Position numbers and translations under genes: made by a program
The notes under the pieces: model-generated
Told to the model about the DNA's origin: nothing
Seen by the model: the letters and a program-made list of their open reading frames with translations, nothing else
The model's database searches: none
From: Prionace glauca
Lineage: Eukaryota; Chordata; Chondrichthyes; Carcharhiniformes; Carcharhinidae
NCBI GenBank assembly: GCA_037974335.1
Contig: CM075760.1
Coordinates: forward strand, 51,168,119-51,232,118
Direction: 5' to 3'
DNA: 64,000 bases
Shown: in pieces, positions 19,180 through 29,927 of the stretch
Layout: each line of letters opens with the position of its first letter
Numbering within the stretch: the first letter of the stretch is position 1

Positions 19180-19784
19180 CATATTGTTCTTTGCATTAGC
19201 TGAGTTGTAAATCAGTGAAAGCCAGCACAATACTTGGTCTCTGAAACACTCCTACATCCGTGAACTTTCTTTTAAAGAAATCCACATTTGAAAGCCCAGC
19301 CAGGATATGAAATATCAGCGCCTTAACAGGGAGATAAGACAGACAGACACTATATTTGATCTTTTCAACAGCACATCTGAGAGTTAAGAATGTGTGACAT
19401 GATTTTGGGAAACTGGAGTGAGTGTGCACATCTGATTTGTTACATGTGAAAAATAGCAAGCCTAAATTCATGGTGAGATGGAGTGAAGAGCGGGTCCCAA
19501 ACACACACAGCTACTTGAGACACAGCAGGAGATGAAATGGTTAATGTGGCCAGGGGATTGAGACAACATTGTGACAACATCAAGGCATTGACACACACTC
19601 CAGAGAGAAACTGAGTTCAAAACAATCAGAATCCTATTAAACACAGTGCACATGGACACAATGTGAGGAAAATTAAAGTAAAATGGATAAAATTATAGAT
19701 TGGGACAATTAAGAGCTTGGAAGAAATAACACTGAATAAAAACTGTCCACAAGTTGGATAGGGGGTAAAGAGAGAGCTGGAAAA
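19180..19784. other. No identified feature
   Basis: Frames up to about 100 codons exist on minus but show no motif and look like chance. No recognised repeat. Confidence 0.4.
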
Positions 19785-20115
19785 TCTTTTACATCCTTCC
19801 TGTAATGAGGTGACCAGAACTGAGCACAGTACTCCAAGTGGGGTCTGACCAGGGTCCTATAAAGCTGCAACATCATCTTTCAACTCTGAAACTCAATTCC
19901 TCAACTGATGAAGGCCTGTACACCATAAGCCTTCTTAACCATAACTTCAACCTGCGCAGCTGCTTTGAGCATGCTATGAACTCGGACTCCTCTGATCTTC
20001 CACACTGCCAAGAGTCCTACCATTAATATTATGTTCTGCCATTCTATTTGACCTGCCAAAATTAACACTTTACACTTATTGCCATCCTATTTGACCTGCC
20101 AAAATGAACCACTTC
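19785..20115 (-). mobile_element. CR1-like LINE, RT C-terminal fragment
   Basis: GAGGTGACCAGAACTGAGCA, GTACTCCAAGTGGGGTCTG and CAGGGTCCTATAAAGCTGCA are the reverse of the 'LVRPHLEYC' region. It ends at a duplicated phrase (TTTGACCTGCCAAAAT twice, near 20050 and 20090). Old. Confidence 0.7.
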
Positions 20116-20364
20116 AGAGAGGGAATCGCTTTCTGTTAAAGAGTCTGCCAAACCCTCTCACCCACTTTTCCTAAAGTGCATCAATCTCATCAGGAAAACT
20201 CCAGAACAATCAAATATTTTTACTGATAAAAGTTTATTAATGAAACAGAACATGGTTAAAACGTACAGAAAATGATAAGAGGATCAAGGACAACCAGAGT
20301 AAAAGGATGTTCACAATGTTCTGGACACAAATGGTTTCTCTTTAATTCATCTGTAGCCTGTTAA

Positions 20365-20590
20365 TCTCTGGAATTCTCTGCCTGTTGAAGTGGTGGAGGC
20401 TGCCTCGCTAAATATTTTTAAGAAACGGGTTGATGGGTTTTTGATATGAGAAGGGATTAAGGGTTATGGGGAGAGGGCAGGAAGGTGGAGCTGAGCCACG
20501 ACAGATCAGCCATGATCTTATTGAATGGCGGGGCAGGCTCGAAGGGCCAGATGGCCTACTCCTGCTCCTATTTCTTATGTTCTTATGTTC
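20365..20590 (+). mobile_element. LINE 3' tail
   Basis: GGAATTCTCTGCCTGTTGAAG, GGTTGATGGGTTTTTGATA, GATCTTATTGAATGGCGGGG and the end CTCCTATTTCTTATGTTCTT. It is the complement of the tail seen at 36765-36878, 55275-55544 and 61258-61499. Confidence 0.75.
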
Positions 20591-20699
20591 TCTTTGTGGA
20601 AAACGTCTGCTCAGTCCAAAGCATGACCCTCACCTTCCGCTTGCCATCAGAATTTACCATCTTGCTCTCATGCTCATATTTTTGTCCTCGGCCTTGTCT

Positions 20700-21239
20700 G
20701 TGTAAAAGGAGTTAACAAAGTGCATTAGTGTCAGTCCAGGATAGAAATTCAGAACAGACAATTCTAGTTTTTATGGAACATTCTTTCCTCTCACATTTCC
20801 CAAAAGCTGTAAATCTCCATCTCGCACTGTTTTGACAAAGGGTCACCTGGACTCGAAACATCAGCTCTTTTCTCTCCTCACAGATGCTGCCAGGCCTGCT
20901 GAGATTTTCCAGCATCTTCTCTTTTGGTTCCCATCTCACACACCCTCCCTTCATTCTCACTCTGCTGTATCTAATATTCACCCTCCCAATTCTCCTGAAG
21001 GTGCTGATTGAGGCTGATTGACAGATCCATGCGCACTGCTTCCTGTCCTGGACACAGAGCTGAAAATCTCCATGCAGGCTGCCAGACAGATGTATGTCTA
21101 AATGACTGGACTAAAAATGTATGGAATGTACAGATTGGACTCACTTCCTTACCCTTCAGTTTTTCAAGTCTCCAATTTCCCCCAGAATGAGAAAAGAAAT
21201 GGAAAGGGGGAAACATTGATTTCCTCCCAGATGTTGCAC
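20700..21239 (-). pseudogene. Orphan 5' end of a zinc-finger gene (exon 1 to acceptor, no array)
   Basis: On minus it reads like the 5' half of ZNF-H: the first-exon phrase CTTCCTCCTCTGTGCAACATCT near 21240, the conserved intron phrases (TGGAGATTTTCAGCTCTGTG near 21065, GGGAGGGTGAATATTAGATA near 20990) and a decayed acceptor TTTTACACAG near 20707. No finger array follows within 2.7 kb on that strand. A dispersed repeat (20823-20925) sits in the intron. Confidence 0.55.
20823..20925. repeat. Dispersed repeat with AAAGGGTC...GACTCGAAAC core
   Basis: GACAAAGGGTCACCTGGACTCGAAACATC, split as GACAAAGGGTCACC and GGACTCGAAACATC, then CAGATGCTGCCAGGCCTGCT and GAGATTTTCCAGCATC. The same order occurs at 30345-30490, 54135-54275 and, in part, 24440-24545. 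Class unknown. Confidence 0.6.
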
Positions 21240-21790
21240 AGAGGAGGAAGTTTCACTCTGAAGCTCATTGATCAACTTCCGCTTTGTGACATCACAATGG
21301 AGCCCTGCCTGAGTCAACCAATCCGCAATGTTGTCTTTTTGCTCCAATGGGAGACTGAGCGTTAGGAACGTCCACACGAGAATCAGCCAATAGGAATCAG
21401 TCTGCTCTGGCATGACGTCCTGGGGTTCCAGTGCGCAGGCCCGGGCGCGCGGATCCGGGAGCCCCGCCCCCACCCATTGCTCCCCGCCCCCTGCCCCTCC
21501 TCGAGCCAAGGTTTCCAGTCAAGCGGCTGGCGCTCGGTGATCTCCCGCTCCCCCCGGCCCGCGACTGCGCATGTCCAAGGGTGTGGAGAAGCTGCGTATT
21601 TGAGGGAGCGTGCCCACCTGCGACCTTCTGAGCGATTGACCAATGGAAAGAGATGGAGGTCCGGAAGGACTCTGGTCCTCCAGCCAATCAGAGTGTGGGC
21701 TTTGTGTGAATGCAGATTGATCTTATGACGTACTCGAACTTCCTCCTGTCTCCAACATCTGTGAGTAAAACACTTTCTTTTCTCCCTCTT
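21240..21790. promoter_or_regulatory. Bidirectional GC-rich promoter of ZNF-C and a lost partner
   Basis: Contains CCAAT boxes (ACCAATCCG near 21319, GACCAATGG near 21638, GCCAATCAG near 21684), GCCCCGCCCCC near 21461, GACTGCGCATGTCC near 21562, and the inverted repeat TGGAGGTCC-11-GGTCCTCCA at 21654-21682. The plus-strand first exon ends at CAACATCT|GTGAGTAAAAC, with the donor near 21763. The minus side leads into the orphan 5' end at 20700-21239. Confidence 0.7.
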
Positions 21791-22239
21791 TCCATTTCTT
21801 TTCTCATTCTTGGAAAAACTGGAGATTTGCTGAAGGGAAAGGAAGTGAATCCAGGGAGGGTGCAGACTCTGGAAAGGTTGGCCCAGGTCTCTTTTTCTCT
21901 TAAAGACATTGACATCCTTTGCTCTCTCAGCTTGACACGTTGATTTGTCTGGCTAAAAGATCCCTTTCCTAATATTCACAATCAAAGGGCTGGTTTCCCC
22001 AGGAGATGGCTGACATTTAAGGAGACAGTAAATTAATATCAGACAGAGATATGATAAAGTATATTTATAATTACATCTAGCTGTGTAATATAGTACTGTT
22101 GCTATGTTATATATTTCCAGTCACCTCTTCAAACAGAGAGTTGTTAGTCTTGGATTTATCCCACAGGGATCAGTGGAGGCTGAGGGCCATTGAATATATT
22201 CCAGGGTCAGTTGGACTGATTTTTGATTGATAAAGGAGA
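21791..22239. other. Intron of ZNF-C, otherwise unassigned
   Basis: Between the donor near 21763 and LINE sequence. No motif of note. Confidence 0.4.
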
Positions 22240-22520
22240 ATGTTATAGGGAACAGAAAATGCCGATAAAGTTAAGGTGAGGAGGAATTTCCTCACTCAAG
22301 GATGTGGTGAAGTTTTGGAATTCTGCACCCCAGAGGACTGTGGAGTCTCAGCCATCAAGAATTTTCAAGCTGGAGATTTATAAGTTTTGAGATATTGAAG
22401 ATCTGGGGGACTGTATGGGAAATAATGCTGAGGTAGATCAGCCAATTCTTAATGAATGGTTGAGGCAGTTCGATAGGCTGAATGGCCAACTGCAGCTCCT
22501 ATTTCTTATGATTTCTGCGC
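22240..22520 (+). mobile_element. LINE 3' tail in the ZNF-C intron
   Basis: GGATGTGGTGAAGTTTTGGA, GACTGTGGAGTCTCAGCC, GGTAGATCAGCCAATTCTTA and CTGCAGCTCCTATTTCTTAT. Decayed. Confidence 0.6.
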
Positions 22521-23081
22521 CAAGGAAGGACGCAGTGAGCATAGATGTGTCAATCAGCATCTTCAGGAGAATTGGGAGGGTGAATATTAGATACAGCAGA
22601 GTAAGAATGGAGGGAGTGTGTGTGGGATGGAGATTTACAGCTTTTGCACAATGAAAGGAAAGAACATTCTGTAGGAACTAGAGTTGTCTATTCTGAATTT
22701 TTATCTTGTACTGACAATGATGACTTATGTAAATTTCTTTTACAGGATATTGAAAAAGGAATCACAGGCTGGAATGTCAAATGTCATGTCTAGATCTGAC
22801 AGAGTCATATTCCTTGGGATATGATTATCATTGGCCTTTAAATCTAGAAGTATTGTCTGGTCTTTTGATTTGAAAAGTTTCAAACGTCAGTGGAAAAGCG
22901 CCAACATATTACACATTCAAGTGAGAGTGTTCCAGTGCACTAACTGAAAAGCTTTAACCAGTTGCACAGCCTGAATAAATATCACACCATTCACTGCGGG
23001 GAGACTGTACTCGTGTTCTGTGTGTGTGGAAGAGGCTTCCACTGATTGCCCACCCAAGAGAGAGGCAAGGACACCTGCAAC

Positions 23082-24176
23082 ATGGAGAAACCATGGAAAT
23101 GTGCAGACTGTGGGAAGAAATATAAAGTTCCATCTCGGCTGGAAATTCATCGACGGAGTCACACAGGGGAGAGGCCGTTCATCTGCTCTCAGTGTGGCGA
23201 GGGATTCACTTGGTTATCCACCCTGCAAAGACACCAGCGAGTTCACACTGGAGAGAAGCCATTCACCTGCTCTCAGTGTGGGAAGGGATTCACTCAGTCA
23301 TCCGGTCTGCGGGCACACCAGCAAGTTCACACTGGGGAAAAGCCGTTCGCCTGCACCCTGTGTGGGAAGGGTTTCATTCAGTCATCCCACCTACAGAATC
23401 ACAAAGCTACTCACACTAATGAGAGACCCTTTAAATGCTCTGACTGTGGGAGCTGCTTCAAAACCTCTGGTGAACTGGTGTTCCACCAGCGCATTCACAC
23501 TGAGGAGAGACCGTTCAGCTGCTCTCATTGCACCAAGAGGTTTAAAAGGTCATCCCACCTGCGGACACACCAGCGAGTTCACACCGGAGAGAGACCATTT
23601 ACCTGCACCATATGTGGGAAGGGATTCACACAGTTATCCAGCGTATGGGCACACCAGCAAGTTCACACTGGGGAGAGGCCATTTACCTGCTCTGTATGTG
23701 GGAAGGGATTCACTCTGTCATCGAACCTGCTGAGGCACAAAATCACTCACACCCAGGAGAGACCCTTTAAATGCCCTGACTGTGGGAGCGGATTCAAACG
23801 TACTTCAGATCTGAGGGACCACGAGCGAATTCACACTGGGGAGAAACCATTCGGCTGCTCTGTGTGTGGGAAGGGATTCACTCAGTTATCCCACCTACTG
23901 AATCATAAAGTCACTCATAGCAACGAGAGACCCTTTGAATGTTCTGACTGTGAGAGTAGCTTCAAAAGCTCTCAGGATCTGATGTCCCACCAGCGCATTC
24001 ACACTGAGGAGAGACCGTTCAGTTGCTCTCACTGCACAAAGAGGTTTAAATGGTCATCCGCACTGCAGAGACACCAGCGAGTTCACACTGGGGAGAGGTC
24101 CTTCACCTGCTCTGTATGTGGAAAGCGATTCATTCAGTTATCCAGCCTGCTGAAACACGAGCAAGTTCACAAGTAA
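23082..24176 (+). CDS. C2H2 zinc-finger protein, 13 fingers (ZNF-C)
   Basis: A 364-residue array from ATG at 23082 (context [28 protein letters not shown]) to HEQVHK. The frame is open 12 codons further up to a TTG, but no ATG is there. Thirteen complete fingers are counted: CADC, CSQC, CSQC, CTLC, CSDC, CSHC, CTIC, CSVC, CPDC, CSVC, CSDC, CSHC, CSVC. The CSDCGSCFKTSGEL-CSHCTKRFKRSS pair (fingers 5-6) recurs as fingers 11-12 (CSDCESSFKSSQDL-CSHCTKRFKWSS), so a six-finger block was duplicated inside the gene. ZNF-F and ZNF-G carry the same finger style. The exon starts at 22746 after TTTTACAG. In-frame upstream codons read a decayed finger with a TGA. No repressor domain is seen. Target unknown. 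Confidence 0.9.
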   Translation: MEKPWKCADCGKKYKVPSRLEIHRRSHTGERPFICSQCGEGFTWLSTLQRHQRVHTGEKPFTCSQCGKGFTQSSGLRAHQQVHTGEKPFACTLCGKGFIQSSHLQNHKATHTNERPFKCSDCGSCFKTSGELVFHQRIHTEERPFSCSHCTKRFKRSSHLRTHQRVHTGERPFTCTICGKGFTQLSSVWAHQQVHTGERPFTCSVCGKGFTLSSNLLRHKITHTQERPFKCPDCGSGFKRTSDLRDHERIHTGEKPFGCSVCGKGFTQLSHLLNHKVTHSNERPFECSDCESSFKSSQDLMSHQRIHTEERPFSCSHCTKRFKWSSALQRHQRVHTGERSFTCSVCGKRFIQLSSLLKHEQVHK

Positions 24177-24439
24177 TGACAGGGTTTGGATTCTGCTGTT
24201 ATTGCTGTTGTTAATTACATCCAGGACAGAATCATGTTCATTCTGACAGTTGGTAAAGTGGGAGGATTGGAGGTTTTCTTTCTGTTGGACTGGCCAGTCT
24301 CACAACTTTGCTTCCAGTGGGCTGATGCTCTTTGAGCCTGGGAGAGCACATTTCTGCTGAAATGAACCACAAAAGCTGGTGAAAGACAATTACTTTATCC
24401 TGGATAGAAAATAGTGCTTTTCACCACTGCAGGTAAATC
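24177..24439 (+). other. 3' UTR-like flank of ZNF-C
   Basis: GGATTCTGCTGTTATTGCTG, AATTACATCCAGGAC and TTTCTGTTGGACTGGCCAGT recur after ZNF-B, ZNF-E and ZNF-H, so the 3' UTR was duplicated with each gene. Confidence 0.6.
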
Positions 24440-24545
24440 TAAAATAAATACAGAAAGAATTGGAAAAGCACGGCAGGTTTGGCAACATTTGTGTAGAGAG
24501 AAATAGAGTTAATGTTTCACCCTACTTCAGAACTAAAGAGAGGGA
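24440..24545. repeat. Decayed copy of the AAAGGGTC/CTCGAAAC dispersed repeat
   Basis: GGAAAAGCACGGCAGGTTTGG, GTGTAGAGAGAAATAGAG and AATGTTTCACCCTACTTCAG, i.e. the complement order of the copy at 54135-54275. Confidence 0.45.
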
Positions 24546-24934
24546 GAAATGTGATGGGTTTGATGCTGATGAGAAAGGGGGGAGGGTCAGATAGAACAAA
24601 AGGGAAAGTCAGGGATTGGTTTGAGGGTGAGTGAGATGAAAAGTCAAAAATGTCCTGGAACAAAATGGTTGTTGGAAAGAAACAAAACAATTTTGTCACT
24701 AGATTACTTTAGTTGGATCTTCAATTACTTGCTCCACTTTCTGTCATTATCAGGAATGGAATTGTTTCATACTATCTCCTTATCTGATTCTATATAATCC
24801 CTTATTTACAGTTTCAAATGTTGAGGCTAATCAGAGCTTGAAGGTCTCTCTCACCAGTGCATTTATCTTCACTGCACATTCTTTACATACACAGCAATTA
24901 AACTTTTACATTTTACAGCAAATAAAAATCAGTC
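24546..24934. other. No identified feature
   Basis: Minor A/G-rich stretch near 24540-24620. No gene. Confidence 0.4.
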
Positions 24935-25125
24935 TTTCAGTATGCCTCACATCCTTTATAAAGGACCTGGATGAGTACTTGGCAAGTCGTAACATTCAAG
25001 GCTATGGGCCAAGTGCTGGCAAGTGGGACTAGGTGGGCAGGTCAGGACATTTCATGCATTGGTGCAGACTCAATGGGCCGACGGGCCTCTTTGCACTGTA
25101 GTAATCTGTGATTCTGTGAACTAAC
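24935..25125 (+). mobile_element. CR1-like LINE 3' end
   Basis: GGACCTGGATGAGTACTTGG, CGTAACATTCAAGGCTATGG and ATGGGCCGACGGGCCTCTTT: the last coding residues and 3' end of a LINE. Confidence 0.7.
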
Positions 25126-25700
25126 TCATTATTGATCTTTCAACAATAATTCAATTAAGACTCACCACTTATTCAGTCATCTATTACTGACTGGTAGCTA
25201 ATTATCACAGGAATCGTTAATTAATATTTTTGGTTATACTGGGGAAATTCCTAGTAGGTTATAGATATTTCAAGTAACCAGGGATTTAAATTACTAACAA
25301 AATTCTAAAAAGTGAAATGACCTAAGATTAGGTTTACAACAGGGGGACAGTCTATCAGACACGGATAAACACATTAAGATATTTAACTAAGTATAAGATT
25401 TGGTTAAATACTTCTGACTTAAACATACACTTTGGATCTTTAAAAATGTATTTTAGCTATATGTTAAAGAAATCTGTACACTTTAGCCAAAGCAGGTTGC
25501 CTCAAAGCCCAATGAGCATATTGACAAGAGCATATTGAGATGAACCACAATCTTTAGGACAATGAAACTACAGAATGTGTAAGTTCTTATCAATAACAGT
25601 TACTGGCAGTAAGGTCTTCTTGGCCCCTTCTTCAATAGAGTAGTTCATATTGTGCAGGTAGAGCAGGCCTTCTCAGATTTGAGCCCTTATGATTTGAGGA
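25126..25700. other. Unassigned AT-rich stretch
   Basis: No gene or known repeat. The base composition is clearly lower in GC than the finger genes. Confidence 0.4.
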
Positions 25701-26017
25701 GGTGGCACAGTGGTTAGCACTGCTGCCGCACAGGGCCAGGGATCTGGGTTCAATTCTGGCCTCAGGTCATTGTCTGTGTAGGGTTTGCACATTCTCCTCG
25801 TGTCTGCATGGGTTTCCACCAGGTGCTCCGGTTTCCCCCCAGTCCAAAGACTTGCAGGTTAGGTGGGTCGGCCAAGCTAAATTGCCCCTTAGTATCAAGG
25901 GGACAAGCTAGGTAAATGCATGGGGTTATGGGAATAAGGGCCTGGGTGGGATTGTGGTCAGTGCAGACTTGATGGGCCGAATGGCCTCCTTCTGCACTGT
26001 AGGGATTCTATGATTCT
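25701..26017 (+). repeat. tRNA-derived SINE, full length
   Basis: The best complete copy in the window: A-box-like GGTGGCACAGTGGTTAGCAC, B box GGGTTCAATTC, body GGTTTCCACCAGGTGCTCCG, CATGGGGTTATGGG, and the 3' end TGATGGGCCGAATGGCCTCC, AGGGATTCTATGATTCT. Confidence 0.9.
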
Positions 26018-26585
26018 AACAAAGGGAGGAAGGATCTGGATTTTACAGATCAGTGAAACCCCATGAGGTCAAAGGGTAAATGCAATTGGCTGAAGTATAT
26101 AACAGGTATTAATTGTGATTGATTTGTATTGAAACTGACTGGTTCATAATTAATAAAAGGCAGGAAATGTAAACTTGGGAAAGGTATAATTGACCTGTCT
26201 GCTGTATGTAACCGCAGAGTGGTATTGGAATGCTCAGTGTCTTCTCTTGTAGTAAGTCTTTGGACTGCCCAATGCTCATTCTCCCATCAATCGTTGGTTA
26301 ATATAGATATGTTTTTAACCGGAACACTGGCCTTTGTGAGTCTCTGTATTGGCTGAAGTTTTTGACAATACCTAGCCTCCAGAGAATCCTGCAATAGATA
26401 ATACAAGAAACACTAGTTCAAAAATACACTTTGTGAAAGACAATAGGTTTCTTTCTTACTAATCTTGATCAGGTTGAACAAAGAGCCTCATTCTTGAGCC
26501 AGACTTTGACAGAATATAACATCCTCTCGCTTATCAAAATGATTGAAGAATTCCATACCTTGGACAAGTTCTGCTTGCTCAGCAA
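26018..26585. other. No identified feature
   Basis: No frame, RNA gene or recognised repeat. Confidence 0.4.
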
Positions 26586-26905
26586 TAAAGAATAAAGAAC
26601 AACCCAGCACGGGAAACAGGCCCTTCGACCCAACGAGCCCGTGCCGCCGCATCACCCTACACCTATTCTACCCTGCATGTCTACGAATGGAACCTCTAAC
26701 TTAGCCAGATTCAGGGGAGAATAGAGTAAATTTGGTAAAACCAATCAGCCTAAGAGCACATCTTTGGGGTGTGGGAGGAAACTGGAGCACCCGGAGGAAA
26801 CCCATGCAACCACAGGGAGAATGTGCAAACTCCCATAGACACAGGCCCAAATTCATGTATCTGCACAGCTAGCAGTGCTAGTCACCGAGCTGTTGCGGCG
26901 CCCGT
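26586..26905 (-). repeat. SINE-like repeat, variant with LINE-type tail
   Basis: GGGAAACAGGCCCTTCGACC at the start resembles a LINE 3' tail. TGGGAGGAAACTGGAGCACC and AATGTGCAAACTCCCATAG are SINE body, and CAGCTAGCAGTGCTAGTCAC is the head end. Reverse orientation. Confidence 0.65.
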
Positions 26906-27339
26906 CTCCCGGTCCAGGATCAAGCACGCACACCGACACGAAGTACTAGGCCACTCCTGGAACTTCCAAGAGCAGCCCACGCACGACCCACCGTGTGCAT
27001 GCCCCTCGTTTGACACGAGGTGGACCTCTAGCTTTATTGCATAACAATCTCCTCATATGTTAGGGTTTAACATGGCTTCCTTAACCTTGTTATATTTAAC
27101 TATTAATACAGATGAAAGTGATCATTTTCATTTGTGAGTTTCCCACATCACAACAGTCACCACACTTCAAAAGAACTTGGCTGTGAAACACTTTCCAGGA
27201 TCTTGTGGTCATGAAAGGGACTGTCAGAATGTAATTTCCTATCACTCCACTTCCAAATCTCCTGTGAAAATCTAAACACGATATATTGTTAAATTGTTTG
27301 TTTTAAAATAGAATATGTGTTGTTGAGATTTGGAATTCA
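26906..27339. other. No identified feature
   Basis: Starts moderately GC-rich (26.90-27.03 kb), then AT-rich. No motif found. Confidence 0.35.
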
Positions 27340-27620
27340 GTCTGAAAATGGTGCAGGAAGAAAATTAAACTGGATCTTTCAAAACGGAACTGGACAGATT
27401 TGAAATGAAATATGGGATTAATGGAAGAGCTTCTTCAAAGGAATATCATGGGTACAATCGGTGGAATGGCTTCCTTCTCTGCTCTGAGTCTCATTTGCAT
27501 TTGAAGAAAGTGGCAAATACCTGGAACCCACTTCCTATGAGGGAGAGAACAGAGATGATGGAATGTTTCCAAAAGAAAATTGCTTGAGCAATTAAGAGAA
27601 ATAAATCAACAGGGATAGAA
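27340..27620 (+). mobile_element. Decayed LINE 3' region
   Basis: ATCTTTCAAAACGGAACTGG, TGGACAGATTTGAAATGAAA and TGGAATGGCTTCCTTCTCTG follow the style of LINE 3' ends, then CAAATACCTGGAACCCACTT. Many changes. Confidence 0.45.
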
Positions 27621-28017
27621 CAGGGAAATGGTTTGATTCACAGGGAGCCAGTATAAACTTCCTGGACCAAAAAGCCCCATTCCCAATCCTAATTCCTGAC
27701 TTCAAGAGTGTGTCACTTGATGGATATCCATAAAGCAAATGAAGACAGCAACAAAGACTGATGGTGAACAGAGCTAACTCTGTATCAAGCTGAGGACTGT
27801 GGGAGCAGCAGGATGAAGGGGTTCTGCAGTGAAGAATGGACACAGGAGCTGATTGAATGATACATGTGACAATAATAAATTAAATCAAGTTCACAAGACG
27901 TCGCCATACTCTTTTGGCAGAAATTTGAGGGAGCTGAAGGATATCAATGTCTTTGAAAGAGAAAGAAAAAGGTACCTGGGCCCAGTCCTGCCCCTAATTC
28001 CAATGTTCATTTGTAAT
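27621..28017. other. No identified feature
   Basis: Short frames only. Flanks a Penelope-like copy. Confidence 0.35.
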
Positions 28018-28562
28018 CTTGACATGAAGATGTCGGCATTGGACTGGGATAAACACAGTAAGAAGTCTCATGACACCAGGTTAAAGTCCAACAGGTTTAT
28101 TTAGTAGCAAAATCCACTAGCTTTTGGAGCGCTGCCCATTCATCAGTTGAGTGGCAGTTCTGTTCACAAACAGGGCTCATAAAGACACAAACTCAATTTA
28201 CAGAATAATGATTGGAATGCGAATCTTTATAAGTAATGAAGTCTTAAAAGTACAGAGAATGTGAATGGAGACAGCGTTAAGGACAGGTTAAAGAGATGTG
28301 TATTGTCTCCAGACAGGCCAGTTAGTGAGATTTTGCAAGCTCAGGCAAGTCGTTATTGGGGGGTTACAGAAAGTGTGACATGAACCCAAGATCCTGGTTG
28401 AGGCTGTCCTCGTGTGTGGAACTTGGCTATCAGTCTCTGCTCAGCGACTCTGTGCTGTTGTGTGTCGTGAAGGCTGCCTCGGAGAATGCTTACCCGAAGA
28501 TCAGAGGCCGGATGCCCGTGACCGGTCAATGCCCTTGTTGGAGACAAGAACAAATTTAAGTA
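28018..28562 (-). mobile_element. Penelope-like element, 3' part with GIY-YIG remnant
   Basis: Read on minus, the order is as follows. First a coding remnant with HGHPASDLRVSILRG and RVAEQRLIAKFHT, which resembles the C-terminal part of the GIY-YIG endonuclease of Penelope-like elements. Then a non-coding stretch (28360-28170). Then the terminal repeat with CAACTGATGAATGGGCAGCG, CTAGTGGATTTTGCTAC, AACCTGTTGGACTTTAACC and TTCTTACTGTGTTTATCCC. RT is absent, so the copy is 5'-truncated. It directly abuts, and probably cut, the promoter at 28563. Clade within the superfamily not determined. Confidence 0.6.
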
Positions 28563-28990
28563 TGTCTGAAGCTCAATCTGCACTGTCATAAAACCCACGC
28601 TCTGATTGGCTGGAGGTCTATGCGACTTCTGGTCCTCCAGAGCTGCCGATTGGCCGGAGCCATCAAGATTCGTCTCAGCGACTTGGAGGGGGCCGGGGAC
28701 TTGGGCCCAACGATGTCACTGCGTAGGAGAGTAATCCTGATTGGCTGAATCAGGCACGTTCCCATTGTTGACGTCACAATGTTCCAGTGGGGTCATTTCC
28801 GCCCTTTATTATGATTGGGTCTGGATTGACCAATGGAAAGAGTCGGAGTACCGGAAGTAGAATTACCCTGCAACCAATTACAGCGCAGAGTTTGTGCCTA
28901 TGGCTGCACGAAGCTTTCCCTATTGTCTGAATGCGGAGCTCCTGAAGGTGCTCATTCCTGCCCAGCAAAGCTGCTGCTCTCTCTCTGAAG
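28563..28990. promoter_or_regulatory. Orphan zinc-finger-type promoter abutting the 3' end of ZNF-D
   Basis: TATGTCTGAAGCTCAATCTG at 28562 matches the minus-side first exon of the 13.4-kb promoter. It contains GATTGGC CCAAT complements near 28604 and 28659, the inverted repeat TGGAGGTCT-11-GGTCCTCCA at 28611-28639, a CRE TTGACGTCACAATG near 28767, and GACCAATGG near 28828. No finger array lies to its left. To its right is the antisense of ZNF-D, whose stop is only ~10 bases away. Confidence 0.55.
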
Positions 28991-29000
28991 CAACCTGTCA

Positions 29001-29927
29001 TCACTCGTGAATTTGCTGGTGTCTCAGCAGCCGGGATGAAACTCTGAAACCCTTCCCACACTGAGAACATGTGAATGGCTTCTCCCCAGTGTGAATTCGC
29101 TGGTGTACCCGCAGGTCAGATGACCGAGCGAATCCCTTCCCACACTGAGAGCAGATGAATGGTTTCTCCCCAGTGTGAACTCGCTGGTGTTTCTGCAGGT
29201 CGGTTGACAGAGTGAATCCCTTCCCACAGTGAGAGCAGGTGAATGGTCTCTCCCCTGTGTGAACTCGCTGGTGTCTCTGCAGGACAGATGACTGAGCGAA
29301 TTCTTGCCCACACTGAGAGCAGGTGAACGGTCTCTCCCCAGTGTGAAGTCGTTCGTGTCTCTGCAGGTTTGATGACTGAGTGAATCCCTCCCCACACTGA
29401 GAACAGGTGAATGGTCTCTCCCCAGTGTGAACTTGCTGATGTCTCTGCAGGTGACATGACCGAGTGAATCCCTTCCCACACTGAGAGCAGCTGAATGGTC
29501 TCTCTCCAGTGTGAACTCGCTGGTGTGTCTGCAGGTGGGAGAGTTGAGTGAATCCCTTCCCACATTGAGAGCAAGTGAATGGCCTCTCCCCACTGCAAAC
29601 TCGCTGGTGTATCTGCAGGTCAGATAACTGAGTGAATCCCTTCCCACATTGAGAGCAGGTGAATGGCCTCTCCCCAGTGTGAACTCGTTGGTGCCTCTGC
29701 AGGTCAGACAACTGAGTGAATCCCTTCCCACACTGACAGCAGGTGAATGGCCTCTCTCCAGTGTGAACTCGCTGGTGCATCCGTAAGCTGGATAACTGAA
29801 TGAATCCCTTCCCACACTGAGGGCAGGTGAATGGCCTCTCCCCAGTGTGGCTGCGCTGATGAGCTTCCAACTTAGATGGGACTCCATATCCCTTCCCACA
29901 GTCCACACATTTCCATGGTTTCTCCAT
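29001..29927 (-). CDS. C2H2 zinc-finger protein, 11 fingers (ZNF-D)
   Basis: 308 residues from ATG at 29927 ([20 protein letters not shown]) to HQQIHE. Eleven fingers are counted; most are of the CSQCGKGF type with highly uniform HTGERPFTC linkers. Finger 4 ends [11 protein letters not shown], so its last zinc ligand is Cys (C2HC) rather than His; such fingers can still bind zinc. No KRAB or other domain. The exon opens at 30241, after an acceptor whose minus-strand reading is TTTTACAG. The decayed finger upstream of other family members is much shortened here. It faces ZNF-E across the promoter at 31.5-32.1 kb. The predicted role is nuclear DNA binding; the target is unknown. The 3' end is unusual because it runs straight into a promoter-like block. 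Confidence 0.9.
   Translation of the reverse strand: MEKPWKCVDCGKGYGVPSKLEAHQRSHTGERPFTCPQCGKGFIQLSSLRMHQRVHTGERPFTCCQCGKGFTQLSDLQRHQRVHTGERPFTCSQCGKGFTQLSDLQIHQRVCSGERPFTCSQCGKGFTQLSHLQTHQRVHTGERPFSCSQCGKGFTRSCHLQRHQQVHTGERPFTCSQCGEGFTQSSNLQRHERLHTGERPFTCSQCGQEFAQSSVLQRHQRVHTGERPFTCSHCGKGFTLSTDLQKHQRVHTGEKPFICSQCGKGFARSSDLRVHQRIHTGEKPFTCSQCGKGFRVSSRLLRHQQIHE

Noticed and set aside
23046-23081. Upstream extensions of ZNF-C, ZNF-F (34316) and ZNF-G (43576)
   Set aside because: These begin at TTG codons next to in-frame stops. A proper ATG in good context follows.
25701-25760. SINE heads as tRNA genes
   Set aside because: A and B boxes are present, but no cloverleaf closes and each is followed by the common SINE body.
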